The translations under genes were made by a program, and so were the position numbers. From Campylobacteraceae bacterium (GTDB lineage Bacteria > Campylobacterota > Campylobacteria > Campylobacterales > Sulfurovaceae), in NCBI GenBank assembly GCA_026982175.1, contig JALSHP010000329.1, forward strand, positions 1-10,953: 10,953 nucleotides of DNA, in the 5' to 3' direction. Shown here in pieces: positions 1 to 6,786 of the stretch. Numbering within the stretch: the stretch's first letter is position 1; each line of letters opens with the position of its first letter. The notes beneath the pieces were generated by a model. That model was not told where the DNA came from and did not search any database. It worked only from the letters and a program-made list of their open reading frames with translations.

Positions 1-2961
1 ACCAAAGGCTAACTCCTCAAATGTTTCAGGGTTCACAATCTTAATGGCTGTTCCAGGCAAAGGAAGCCCTATGGTTCCTGCTTTTGCTCCTACTTGCACG
101 TGGTAGGTGTCAGGCACAATGGCATCGTGAACATTACAAGAGGCAGCAGGGGCTGTTTCGGTTGCTCCATACCCTTCCCAAATATCTTTTCCAAAACGCT
201 CTTTAAACAAAACGCGTATCTCATTTGGTAGCTTCTCTGCTCCTGCAATGGTCATGCGTAAGTTTTCAAACATCTTAGGGTGTATTTTCTTGTTTCGTGC
301 ATAGAGTCTAAAGAACGTGGCTGTGGCAAACAAGAATGTAGCTCTGTATTTATGTGACATTTTAGCAATGCCAAGTCCATCAGTTGGGTCGGGGTGACAG
401 ACCACAGGAATGCCCTCTATGAGTGGAGCAAAGGTGGTCACCGTAATTCCAAACGAGTGAAAAATAGGCAATGTCCCTAACATCACATCTTGCTCATTAG
501 GGTTAATAACATTAATAAACTCTTTAATGTTCCCCAAAATGTTCTGATGACTTAGCTCAATGCCTTTAGGAATGCCCTCACTTCCACTAGAGAACAAGAT
601 AGAAGCCGTATCACTATTGTTTACTTTTTTAACATATAAAGCACTAAGCACAAAAGTAGGCAAGAGTTGAACTTGGGCAAACATCGCTAAACTCTCAACT
701 TTAGAGATGCTTTTTTTAATCTCTTCAAGATAGAGTAACTCTATGCCATCTAACGCCTCTTCAAGGTCAAACCCTTTGGCTTTGAGTTTTGTCATAAACT
801 GTTTTGAGGTAATTATCTGTTTAATCCCTGCTAAAAGTACGGCGTGTTTTAGACTCTGCGTTCCTGCTGAATAGTTTAGGTTTACAATGGTTTTACCCAA
901 GGTCAAAGTCGCCATATTGGCAATGCTTCCCCCTGCACTTGTGGGAACAATTAGCCCTACATTTTGCTGTTTACCCAAAAGCTTTTTAAACTTACTTCGC
1001 ATCAAAAAGACAGCCGTCATAAACTTGTATGCCGAAAGTTCAACCCCTGTGGAGTCAGCAATACAAAGTTTTGAGCCTTGTGATTTTGCCTCTTTAATCC
1101 ACATTTTAGGTAGCGTGTCAAGTCTGGCGATGTACGATTTCCAAGAGCTAACCGAAAGTCTGCTCACTTGCTCTTTGACTTCAGCTCCTTTACTTTTAAT
1201 GGAGATTGGTTTTCCAAATGAAACAGCCACATCACTTTGAGCTTTGGCTTTTATTTTATCTTGGGCATTGGAGAATTTCCCCTCCCAAAGTCCACGCAAG
1301 TAAAAAGGAACAATAACAGCATTTTTTACTTCGCTAACGGCTAGTTCAAAGCCTTTTTGAAACTTACCAATGTGACCATTTCGGCTCAAGTGACCCTCTG
1401 GGAAGAGGGCTACCATATCGCCATTGTTTAGTGCTTCACCTACTAATTTTAGAGCATTTTTACCCCCACGTGTTGAGATGGGAATGGCTTTGAAAAATTT
1501 AAAAATAGGCTTAAAGTACCACAACTCATAATAGGCTCTGTCAATCACAAAACGAATTGGTCGTGGTGTGGCAATTTGTAAAAATGCCCAATCTAAAAAT
1601 GAGACGTGATTACCTAAAAGAAGCACCCCTTTTTGAGCTTTTAGATTCTCTAAACCTTTTACCTCAATGTTATAAAAGAAACCAAAACCTAAACGCACCA
1701 CAAACTGTACTAGCTCGTGGGCTAAATGTCTAAGCGTAAAGGCGAAACCTATGAGTGCTACCACTGCCACAAAAGTAAAAAGTGAAGTGCTTTCTAGCCC
1801 CATAAAAGCAAACAGTGTGGTTAAAAACAAAAATCCAAACATAAAGATGTTTTGTACAAAGTTGTTTCCTGCTAAGACTTTTCCTAAGGCTCTTTTAGGC
1901 GTAAGCAATTGAATAATGGTGTTCAGTGGCACAATAAAAAGCCCTGCAAAAATACCATAAAAGAAGAAGACAAATCCCAAAGTATAAGATGACGCTAAAG
2001 TAGGCAAGATAAAAAGGGTAAGGCTCACCCCAATTGCTCCAAAAGGAATGAGTCCTACTTCAATGAAACGTTTAGAGAAGCGTGAGACTAAAAGCGAACC
2101 CACAACCATACCCACACCTGAAAGTGCTAAGAGTGCATTAATCACAATGGTATTGTCAATGCCCAACTTCTCTTTGACAAATGCTCCAAAAATGGCAAGA
2201 ACCAATTGAGAGATACCCCAAAAAATAGAAAGACCAACAATAGAGAGCCACACCGTAGGCGACTTATGAAGCAATTTAAGATTGCCTTTGAGATAGGTGG
2301 CATTAAAGTATTTTTTCATTTGAAAGGTCATGCTTTTTTGGTTTTTGACACGTTTACTAAGTTTTAAGGCAAAAAGGAATTCTACTACCGAAGCTAAAAT
2401 GAGGGCAAAACCGATAGGATAGACAGCTCGTAAAATAAAACCAGGGGTATTGAGATAGCTACCCAAAAGCGATTCAAAGAAAACAGAATAGACAATCCCC
2501 CCAGCCAAAATAGCCACAATGGTAATGGCTTGAACTAAGGCATTGGCATCGGTGAGTTGATTTTTGGACACCATCTCTTTGATGAGTCCATATTTCGCAG
2601 GACTATAAATCGCCGATTGTGCCGAGAGTACAAACGTAAGAAAAAAGGCAAACCAAAACCACCCCATAATATAGGCAAATAAAATTAAACTGCTAATCCC
2701 AATGGCAAAGGCAGAAGCAACTCTCACAATTTGCACTTTAGGGTACTTATCACTTAAAAAACCAGCAGGAGAGAAGAGTAAGATAAACGGTAAAAGTATT
2801 AAGGCATTGACAATCGCCGTTAAAACAATGAGCTCTGAGCCATCATAGACTTTTAAAATGGTGTTTTGAAGCACAATTTTGTGTCCTAAATCGGTCATGG
2901 CATTTAAAAAGATGATGAATATATAGGGGGTAAACCCTTTGATTTTAAATAGATTTAGCAT
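1..2961 (-). CDS. aas: LplT-PlsC-acyl-ACP synthetase fusion (2-acylglycerophosphoethanolamine recycling), 3' end outside window
   Basis: An open frame of 987 codons runs from the ATG at 2961 to the window edge with no stop. Residues 1 to about 400 are a hydrophobic MFS-type transporter resembling LplT (early MTDLGH, then FLSDKYPK). About 425-620 is a PlsC/LPLAT acyltransferase with NHVSFLD (His452-x4-Asp457) and FPEGHLSRNG (from 520). From about 640 is an ANL-type AMP ligase with SSGSEGIPKG (791-800) and GYGATET (930-936). In known families LplT flips lysophospholipid inward, and Aas activates fatty acid on ACP and re-acylates the lysolipid. E. coli has two separate genes; here all three activities are in one inner-membrane polypeptide. 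Perhaps 150 C-terminal residues, including the ligase lid, lie beyond the edge. The start overlaps the stop of the upstream regulator by 7 bp and has a GAGAGG ribosome site, so the two are probably translationally coupled. Family assignment is firm; exact substrate is inferred. Confidence 0.9.
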   Translation of the reverse strand, partial: MLNLFKIKGFTPYIFIIFLNAMTDLGHKIVLQNTILKVYDGSELIVLTAIVNALILLPFILLFSPAGFLSDKYPKVQIVRVASAFAIGISSLILFAYIMGWFWFAFFLTFVLSAQSAIYSPAKYGLIKEMVSKNQLTDANALVQAITIVAILAGGIVYSVFFESLLGSYLNTPGFILRAVYPIGFALILASVVEFLFALKLSKRVKNQKSMTFQMKKYFNATYLKGNLKLLHKSPTVWLSIVGLSIFWGISQLVLAIFGAFVKEKLGIDNTIVINALLALSGVGMVVGSLLVSRFSKRFIEVGLIPFGAIGVSLTLFILPTLASSYTLGFVFFFYGIFAGLFIVPLNTIIQLLTPKRALGKVLAGNNFVQNIFMFGFLFLTTLFAFMGLESTSLFTFVAVVALIGFAFTLRHLAHELVQFVVRLGFGFFYNIEVKGLENLKAQKGVLLLGNHVSFLDWAFLQIATPRPIRFVIDRAYYELWYFKPIFKFFKAIPISTRGGKNALKLVGEALNNGDMVALFPEGHLSRNGHIGKFQKGFELAVSEVKNAVIVPFYLRGLWEGKFSNAQDKIKAKAQSDVAVSFGKPISIKSKGAEVKEQVSRLSVSSWKSYIARLDTLPKMWIKEAKSQGSKLCIADSTGVELSAYKFMTAVFLMRSKFKKLLGKQQNVGLIVPTSAGGSIANMATLTLGKTIVNLNYSAGTQSLKHAVLLAGIKQIITSKQFMTKLKAKGFDLEEALDGIELLYLEEIKKSISKVESLAMFAQVQLLPTFVLSALYVKKVNNSDTASILFSSGSEGIPKGIELSHQNILGNIKEFINVINPNEQDVMLGTLPIFHSFGITVTTFAPLIEGIPVVCHPDPTDGLGIAKMSHKYRATFLFATATFFRLYARNKKIHPKMFENLRMTIAGAEKLPNEIRVLFKERFGKDIWEGYGATETAPAASCNVHDAIVPDTYHVQVGAKAGTIGLPLPGTAIKIVNPETFEELAFG

Positions 2962-3635
2962 GATTCCTCTCCACTCTTTTTAAGTTCCATCTGTTTTTGA
3001 TGTTCTTGCATTGTGTGCATATTGAAGATATAAGGTTTTAACGTCAAGATGGTGTCAAAAATTACTTCATAATGTTCGTTATTAAGTGTTTTATCACTCT
3101 CTAAAAGCTCTGCACTCAATTCATACTCTATTTTGGCTATCTCTATGGCAGAACTTACATAAGCATCAAAGAGTTCTTCACTTAGATTTAACGCTTTGGC
3201 TCTTTTAAAAAGCTCTACAAGCTGTAACTCTTTAGAAGAGAAGCCTTTCTCTTGTTTAAAGAGCCACCCTTTAGCGAGATAGTTGTTGAGTTCCTCTTGT
3301 GTAAGTTCACTCAATTCTAAAAAATCTTCATCGCTATACCATTTGCCATTAGGGCTTCCTCCCATAAGTTCTAGTGAGCGTAACATCATGGAAAAATCAT
3401 CTGAAAAAGTAAAATTATTCTCTTCAAAAATAGTTTTTATTTGAGCAATAGTATATGAAAATTGATGTTGTAGATACTTAATAAATTTTATAATATTGAT
3501 ACACGACTCATCATAGAGGTGCAAATTTGGTTTTGGTTTTTGAGGCTCAGAGAGTAAACCCTCTTTTACATAAAAAAGAATGGTTGATTTACTCTCACCT
3601 GTTGCCTCCATAAGATGTTTCATTTTTAGTGCCAT
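2955..3635 (-). CDS. MerR-type transcriptional regulator of the lipid-recycling operon
   Basis: This 226-residue protein begins with a MerR winged helix-turn-helix (about 5-70): MKHLMEATGESKSTILFYVK, then a wing, LYDES and a helix ending QIKTIF. Residues about 103-150 (SDEDFLELSELTQEEL, then YLAKGWL, then FSSKEL) repeat the same order of helix, turn, wing and YDE-like helix, suggesting a second, diverged winged-helix unit. Residues 155-220 are charged and helical, possibly for dimerisation. No metal-binding cysteine cluster like that of MerR, CueR or ZntR is seen; Cys45 and Cys226 are isolated. The ATG has an AAGGA site 7 nt upstream. Being first in an operon with the phospholipid acyltransferase, it probably controls that gene and itself in response to a lipid or envelope signal. 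The ligand is unknown and the role is inference from position. Confidence 0.85.
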   Translation of the reverse strand: MALKMKHLMEATGESKSTILFYVKEGLLSEPQKPKPNLHLYDESCINIIKFIKYLQHQFSYTIAQIKTIFEENNFTFSDDFSMMLRSLELMGGSPNGKWYSDEDFLELSELTQEELNNYLAKGWLFKQEKGFSSKELQLVELFKRAKALNLSEELFDAYVSSAIEIAKIEYELSAELLESDKTLNNEHYEVIFDTILTLKPYIFNMHTMQEHQKQMELKKSGEESC

Positions 3636-3663
3636 TGATAGTTCCTTAAAAAAATATTAATGG

Positions 3664-3692
3664 ATTATATTATAAAATTTCCAATGTGTCAA
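3664..3692 (-). promoter_or_regulatory. Consensus sigma70 promoter of the merR-aas operon
   Basis: Reading the minus strand, TTGACA (3692-3687) is followed after exactly 17 bp by TATAAT (3669-3664), a perfect consensus pair. Transcription should start near 3657, about 20 nt before the regulator ATG. An overlapping second TATAAT sits 5 bp closer to the -35 but at a poor spacing. The 17-bp spacer differs from the 19-20 bp spacers typical of MerR-activated promoters, so classical untwisting activation is not expected here. Confidence 0.75.
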
Positions 3693-3706
3693 GTGATACG
3701 CTACAC
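3686..3706. promoter_or_regulatory. Imperfect dyad overlapping the merR -35 box, candidate operator
   Basis: Over 21 bp, GTGT at the left end is mirrored by ACAC at the right end and an inner GT by AC around a central A. Other positions do not pair. AA and TT one base further out also match. The dyad covers the -35 of the regulator promoter, so a protein bound there would repress. It lies upstream of the divergent surA-like promoter. It is a plausible autoregulatory site, but with only six to eight matched pairs it could be chance. Confidence 0.35.
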
Positions 3707-3742
3707 TTTTAAAATTTAATTTGTTTTATAATGCTATTTGGC

Positions 3743-3748
3743 TATAAT
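3743..3748 (+). promoter_or_regulatory. -10 box of the surA-like/dcd operon
   Basis: TATAAT in the context GGCTATAATTTTT lies 29 nt before the ATG at 3778, giving a leader of about 20 nt. Another TATAAT sits at 3727-3732. No -35 consensus is seen upstream, as is usual in Campylobacterota, where T-rich sequence takes its place. Confidence 0.6.
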
Positions 3749-3777
3749 TTTTCAATTAAATTTAATGGATAATTCAA

Positions 3778-4605
3778 ATGAAAAAAATAGTTCCACTACT
3801 TCTTACCCTACTATTAAGCTCGAACGCACAAATCATTGATGCACTTGCCATTGATGTTGAGGGGGAACCCATTACGACCCTTGAGATTCAAGCCGTTGCA
3901 CAAAAACTACAAATGTCCAAACAAGCAGCCGTTGAGACACTCATCAAAGACCGACTTGAAAAAGCAGCCATTAAAAAGGCTAATATTCAAGTCTCTAATG
4001 CCCAAGTAGAAGCTAAAATACAAGCCATTGCTTCAGCTAAAGGACTTACTCAAGCTAAGATGCAATCTCTTTTGGCACAACAAGGCTTAACTTGGGAGAG
4101 CTACCTAGCACAAGTAAAAACCGAAATGAAGAAAGAGATTTTTTTTCAACAAGTGATACTCTCAACCATTCAACGACCTAGCGATAGTGAACTTGAAGAG
4201 TATTACAAAGCACACCAATCAGACTTTGCCAATGCTCCAAAACAGATGAGTTTGGTACTCTATAAAAGCCAAACAGCAGCTGCTTTACAACAAGCGATTT
4301 TAAATCCAATTAAACCGACTATGGGGGTTCAAAAAGAGAATATTTTAGCCTCTTCTAATGAATTAAGTCCTCAACTTTTAAACCTTATTAACGCAACACC
4401 TGCTAAATCTTTTACCAAACCTATTAATACAGGAAAAGGCTTCATTGCTTACTTTGTAAAGTCTAAAGGTTCAAGCCAAGGGGGGTTTCTTTCGGTTAAA
4501 AATGCCGTTACCAATCGTTGGCTACAAGAGCAACGGGTTAAAGCGGGTCAAGACTTTCTCAACAAATTAAAAGCAAACGCAAAAATACGCGTTATACGTC
4601 TATAA
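3778..4605 (+). CDS. SurA-like periplasmic chaperone / peptidyl-prolyl isomerase-related protein
   Basis: This 275-residue protein has a signal peptide (KK, then a hydrophobic stretch to about 15, cleavage probably after SSNA at 17). The mature part matches the SurA N-terminal chaperone fold: a first strand with AIDVEGEPITTLEI (24-37), a long helical region to about 130 including the WESYLAQVKTEM element, and the RPSDSELEEYYKAH segment (133-146). Residues 155-230 sit where a parvulin isomerase domain belongs but are short and diverged, with KGFIAYFVKSK near the end, so isomerase activity is uncertain. The last helix (about 240-268) would pack against the N-terminal domain as in SurA. Its likely job is escorting outer-membrane proteins across the periplasm. 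It resembles the Cj1289 type of Campylobacter by length and, from memory, by location near dcd. dcd follows 10 bp downstream. Confidence 0.8.
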   Translation: MKKIVPLLLTLLLSSNAQIIDALAIDVEGEPITTLEIQAVAQKLQMSKQAAVETLIKDRLEKAAIKKANIQVSNAQVEAKIQAIASAKGLTQAKMQSLLAQQGLTWESYLAQVKTEMKKEIFFQQVILSTIQRPSDSELEEYYKAHQSDFANAPKQMSLVLYKSQTAAALQQAILNPIKPTMGVQKENILASSNELSPQLLNLINATPAKSFTKPINTGKGFIAYFVKSKGSSQGGFLSVKNAVTNRWLQEQRVKAGQDFLNKLKANAKIRVIRL

Positions 4606-4615
4606 AAGGAAAAGC

Positions 4616-5185
4616 ATGGGATTAAAAGCAGATAGTTGGATACGAGAGAAATCACTTAATGAAGAGATGATAAGCCCCTTTTGTGAAGCACTTAGAGGAG
4701 AAGGCGTGGTCTCTTATGGACTAAGCTCTTATGGGTATGATATTCGTGTAAGCGATGAGTTTAAAATCTTTACCAATATCAACGCTGAAGTAGTTGACCC
4801 CAAAGATTTCAATGAGAACAACGTGGTAGATTTTAAAGGAGATGTCTGTATTGTTCCTCCTAATTCATTTGCCTTGGCAAGAACCATTGAGTATTTTAAA
4901 ATGCCTTCGGACACCTTAGCCATTTGTTTAGGAAAAAGTACCTATGCTCGTTGTGGGATCATTGTCAATGTTACGCCGTTTGAGCCAGGGTTTGAGGGAC
5001 ATATTACCATTGAGATTTCAAATACCACGCCTTTACCTGCAAAAATATATGCCAATGAAGGGATTGCACAAGTACTCTTTTTACAAGGTGATGAAGCATG
5101 TGAGACTACCTATTCTGATAGAAAAGGGAAATATCAGAGTCAAACAGGTATTACTTTACCTAGAATTTTAAAAGCTACTAAGTAG
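4616..5185 (+). CDS. dcd: dCTP deaminase
   Basis: This 189-residue protein has the usual Dcd length. It converts dCTP to dUTP and ammonia, supplying dUMP for thymidylate synthesis in the cytosol. Visible family features are SSYGYDIRVSDEF (37-49), the phosphate-binding GKSTYARCGI (106-115), catalytic Glu133 in TIEISN, and a C-terminal KGKYQSQTG (170-178) that closes over the nucleotide. Nothing of the bifunctional dCTP deaminase/dUTPase length or sequence is evident, so a separate dUTPase is expected elsewhere. The ATG follows an AAGGA (4606-4610) placed right after the chaperone stop, so the two genes are almost certainly co-transcribed. Confidence 0.96.
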   Translation: MGLKADSWIREKSLNEEMISPFCEALRGEGVVSYGLSSYGYDIRVSDEFKIFTNINAEVVDPKDFNENNVVDFKGDVCIVPPNSFALARTIEYFKMPSDTLAICLGKSTYARCGIIVNVTPFEPGFEGHITIEISNTTPLPAKIYANEGIAQVLFLQGDEACETTYSDRKGKYQSQTGITLPRILKATK

Positions 5186-5192
5186 TCTTTTT
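5170..5192 (+). terminator. Weak hairpin at the end of dcd
   Basis: AAAAG and CTAC pair with GTAG and CTTTT around a TAA loop, with one bulged T. The dcd stop codon lies in the 3' arm and a short T run closes the stem. It resembles a compact intrinsic terminator of the surA-like/dcd transcript, but the stem is AT-rich. Confidence 0.4.
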
Positions 5193-5205
5193 AAGATTGT
5201 TAGAA

Positions 5206-5211
5206 TATAAT
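5206..5211 (+). promoter_or_regulatory. -10 box upstream of the kbp-like gene
   Basis: TATAAT in GAATATAATAATTC lies 34 nt before the ATG at 5246, leaving a leader of about 27 nt with AAAAGGAA as ribosome site. No clear -35 is visible. Confidence 0.55.
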
Positions 5212-5245
5212 AATTCGTAACAAAAAAAATTTAAAAGGAAATGCC

Positions 5246-5710
5246 ATGGGTTTTTTTGATTTCGTATCAGATGCAGGTAAAAGTATATTAGGAAAAGGTG
5301 ATGATGCTCAAAGCATTAAAGAAGAGATAGAGAACAGTTTTGAAAGCCTACCAGTTGATGGATTGGTAGTGGTAGTAGAAGGTGAGTTGGTTAGTTTAGC
5401 TGGAGTTGCACAAGATTATCCAACTAGAGAGAAAGCCATTTTAATTGCAGGTAATGTTGAGGGAATAGCACAAGTCAATGCAGACCAACTGCTTACCATG
5501 GAGCAAATTTCACAAGAGAATGTACGAGAAATTCCAGAAGAGATTTTTTATAGCATTGAAAAAGGTGATACACTTTGGGCGATTGCCACTAAGTTTTATG
5601 ATGATGGGTCAAAATATACCCACATTGTCGATGCAAATTTAGAAGTAATTAAAAATGCTGACCTTATCTATCCTGGTCAAGCAATTAGAATTCCAGAAGT
5701 ACTTGCGTAA
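5246..5710 (+). CDS. kbp: BON-LysM protein, Kbp/YgaU family (potassium-binding protein)
   Basis: This 154-residue protein matches E. coli Kbp (YgaU, about 149 residues) in layout: an N-terminal MGFFDFVSDAGKSILGKG, a BON domain (about 22-85, with VEGELVSLAGVAQD and GNVEGIAQV), and a C-terminal LysM domain (101-149, YSIEKGDTLWAIATKFY to IYPGQAIRIP). There is no signal peptide, so it should act in the cytosol, which is unusual for a LysM protein and typical of Kbp. E. coli Kbp binds K+ and changes conformation; this role is carried over from the family and not visible in the sequence. It has its own promoter and converges on minE with a shared hairpin between them. Confidence 0.88.
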   Translation: MGFFDFVSDAGKSILGKGDDAQSIKEEIENSFESLPVDGLVVVVEGELVSLAGVAQDYPTREKAILIAGNVEGIAQVNADQLLTMEQISQENVREIPEEIFYSIEKGDTLWAIATKFYDDGSKYTHIVDANLEVIKNADLIYPGQAIRIPEVLA

Positions 5711-5719
5711 TTCTAAAAT

Positions 5720-5752
5720 TTAGATAGAGAGGGTTTAAACCCCTTTATCTAA
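5720..5752. terminator. Shared hairpin between convergent kbp and minE
   Basis: TTAGATA (5720-5726) pairs with TATCTAA (5746-5752), and within it GGGTTTAAACCC (5731-5742) is a perfect palindrome; the purine-rich bases between contain a mismatch or bulge. It lies between two converging genes and includes the last codons of minE. T runs after it are poor on both strands (AATTTTAG on the minus side), so it is a plausible but not classical bidirectional terminator. Confidence 0.5.
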
Positions 5753-5974
5753 CTCTACATCAATGGCTAATGCTTCCATGTTACCATCGACCTCTTTACG
5801 AATTTGAACCTCTTTTACCCCAATATATTTTTGAACAACAGCCATAATCTCTGCTTTCATCTCATCCATAAAAGGATAACCATTGGTTCTGTCTCTGTCA
5901 GACATAATAGCGATGGTCAATCTGTCTTTTGCAACAGAGGCACTCTTTTTTTTGCCAAATAAAAATCCAAACAT
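5735..5974 (-). CDS. minE: Cell division topological specificity factor MinE
   Basis: This 79-residue protein has the MinE layout: an amphipathic membrane-targeting N-terminus (MFGFLFGKKK), the MinD-contact segment AKDRLTIAIMSDR (15-27), and a dimerisation domain with FMDEMKAEIMAVVQKYI (35-51) followed by two beta strands. MinE stimulates the MinD ATPase and drives pole-to-pole oscillation, keeping the inhibitor away from midcell. Its ATG shares one base with the minD stop (TAATG), a coupling that fixes its output to that of minD. It is the last gene of the cluster, and its 3' end lies in the hairpin shared with kbp. Confidence 0.95.
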   Translation of the reverse strand: MFGFLFGKKKSASVAKDRLTIAIMSDRDRTNGYPFMDEMKAEIMAVVQKYIGVKEVQIRKEVDGNMEALAIDVELDKGV

Positions 5975-6786
5975 TATCTGAACATCCCTGTTAATCTTTT
6001 AAAGAGACCTGCATCAGAAACTTCAATATCTTTCATGTCTACTTTTTCACCACAAAGGCGACCTGTAATTCGTTTATAGGCTTGACCTGCTATGGATTTT
6101 TTATCTAAGATAACTGGTTTTCCTTGGTTAGAAGCATCAATTACCCCTTTATCTTCAGGGACTTTACCTAGTAGTTTAATATTTAAAATCTCTAAAATAT
6201 CATCACTCTTAAGCATCTCACCACTCTCAACCATGTCGGCTACAATACGGTTAATGATAAGATATTTTGCCACATCTTCACCTGCTTTAACTTTAGCTGA
6301 TTTAGAATCTAAAATCCCAATGGCTCTGTCCGCATCACGAATGGAAGAGACTTCAGGATTCACGATGATAATCGCTGCATCTGCAAACTCAATGGTATGT
6401 TCATACCCACTCTCAATTCCCGCAGGTGCATCTAAAATAACAAAATCAAAACTCTCTTTGAGTTCAGCAATCAGTTTTTCTACTTTAGTTGACTCTAAAA
6501 CTGATTTATCTTTCGTTTGAGAAGCTGCCAAAAAATGCAAATTGTCATTTACTTTACTTTTAATGAGTGCTTGTTTTAAATTGGCTTCACCATCCATTAC
6601 TTGCACAATGTCATAGACCACACGGTTTTCTAATCCTAAAATCATGTCTAGGTTACGTTGCCCAATGTCAAAGTCTACCACCACACACTTTTTATCGTTT
6701 AGAGCAATTCCAAGCCCTAAATTTGCCGTAGCTGTTGTTTTACCAACCCCACCTTTTCCACTAATTACTGCGATTACAATGCCCAA
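5974..6786 (-). CDS. minD: Septum site-determining ATPase MinD (TTG start)
   Basis: This 270-residue ParA/MinD-type ATPase has the deviant Walker A SGKGGVGKTT (9-18, signature Lys11 and Lys16), switch VDFDIGQRNLD (37-47, Asp38 and Asp40) and Walker B ILDAPAGIESG (117-127, Asp119). The C-terminal GLFKRLTGMFR (260-270) is the amphipathic helix that anchors ATP-bound dimers to the inner membrane. It recruits MinC to block FtsZ ring formation and is released by MinE. The start is TTG at 6786: a strong AAGGAG lies 5 nt upstream, the next residues GIVIAVISGKGG match the family N-terminus, and no ATG fits. It overlaps the end of minC by 13 bp. Confidence 0.97.
   Translation of the reverse strand: MGIVIAVISGKGGVGKTTATANLGLGIALNDKKCVVVDFDIGQRNLDMILGLENRVVYDIVQVMDGEANLKQALIKSKVNDNLHFLAASQTKDKSVLESTKVEKLIAELKESFDFVILDAPAGIESGYEHTIEFADAAIIIVNPEVSSIRDADRAIGILDSKSAKVKAGEDVAKYLIINRIVADMVESGEMLKSDDILEILNIKLLGKVPEDKGVIDASNQGKPVILDKKSIAGQAYKRITGRLCGEKVDMKDIEVSDAGLFKRLTGMFR

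Noticed and set aside
887..1240. Open frame of 117 codons on the plus strand
   Set aside because: It is antisense to the acyltransferase/ligase part of the large fusion, has no ribosome site and no family resemblance; the minus-strand frame holds clear motifs.
4729..5171. Open frames on both strands inside dcd
   Set aside because: They lie wholly within a well-supported dcd gene and have no initiation signals.
6092..6520. Open frame of 142 codons on the plus strand
   Set aside because: It is the complement of minD, whose conserved ATPase motifs explain the lack of stops; composition is serine-rich as expected for a shadow.
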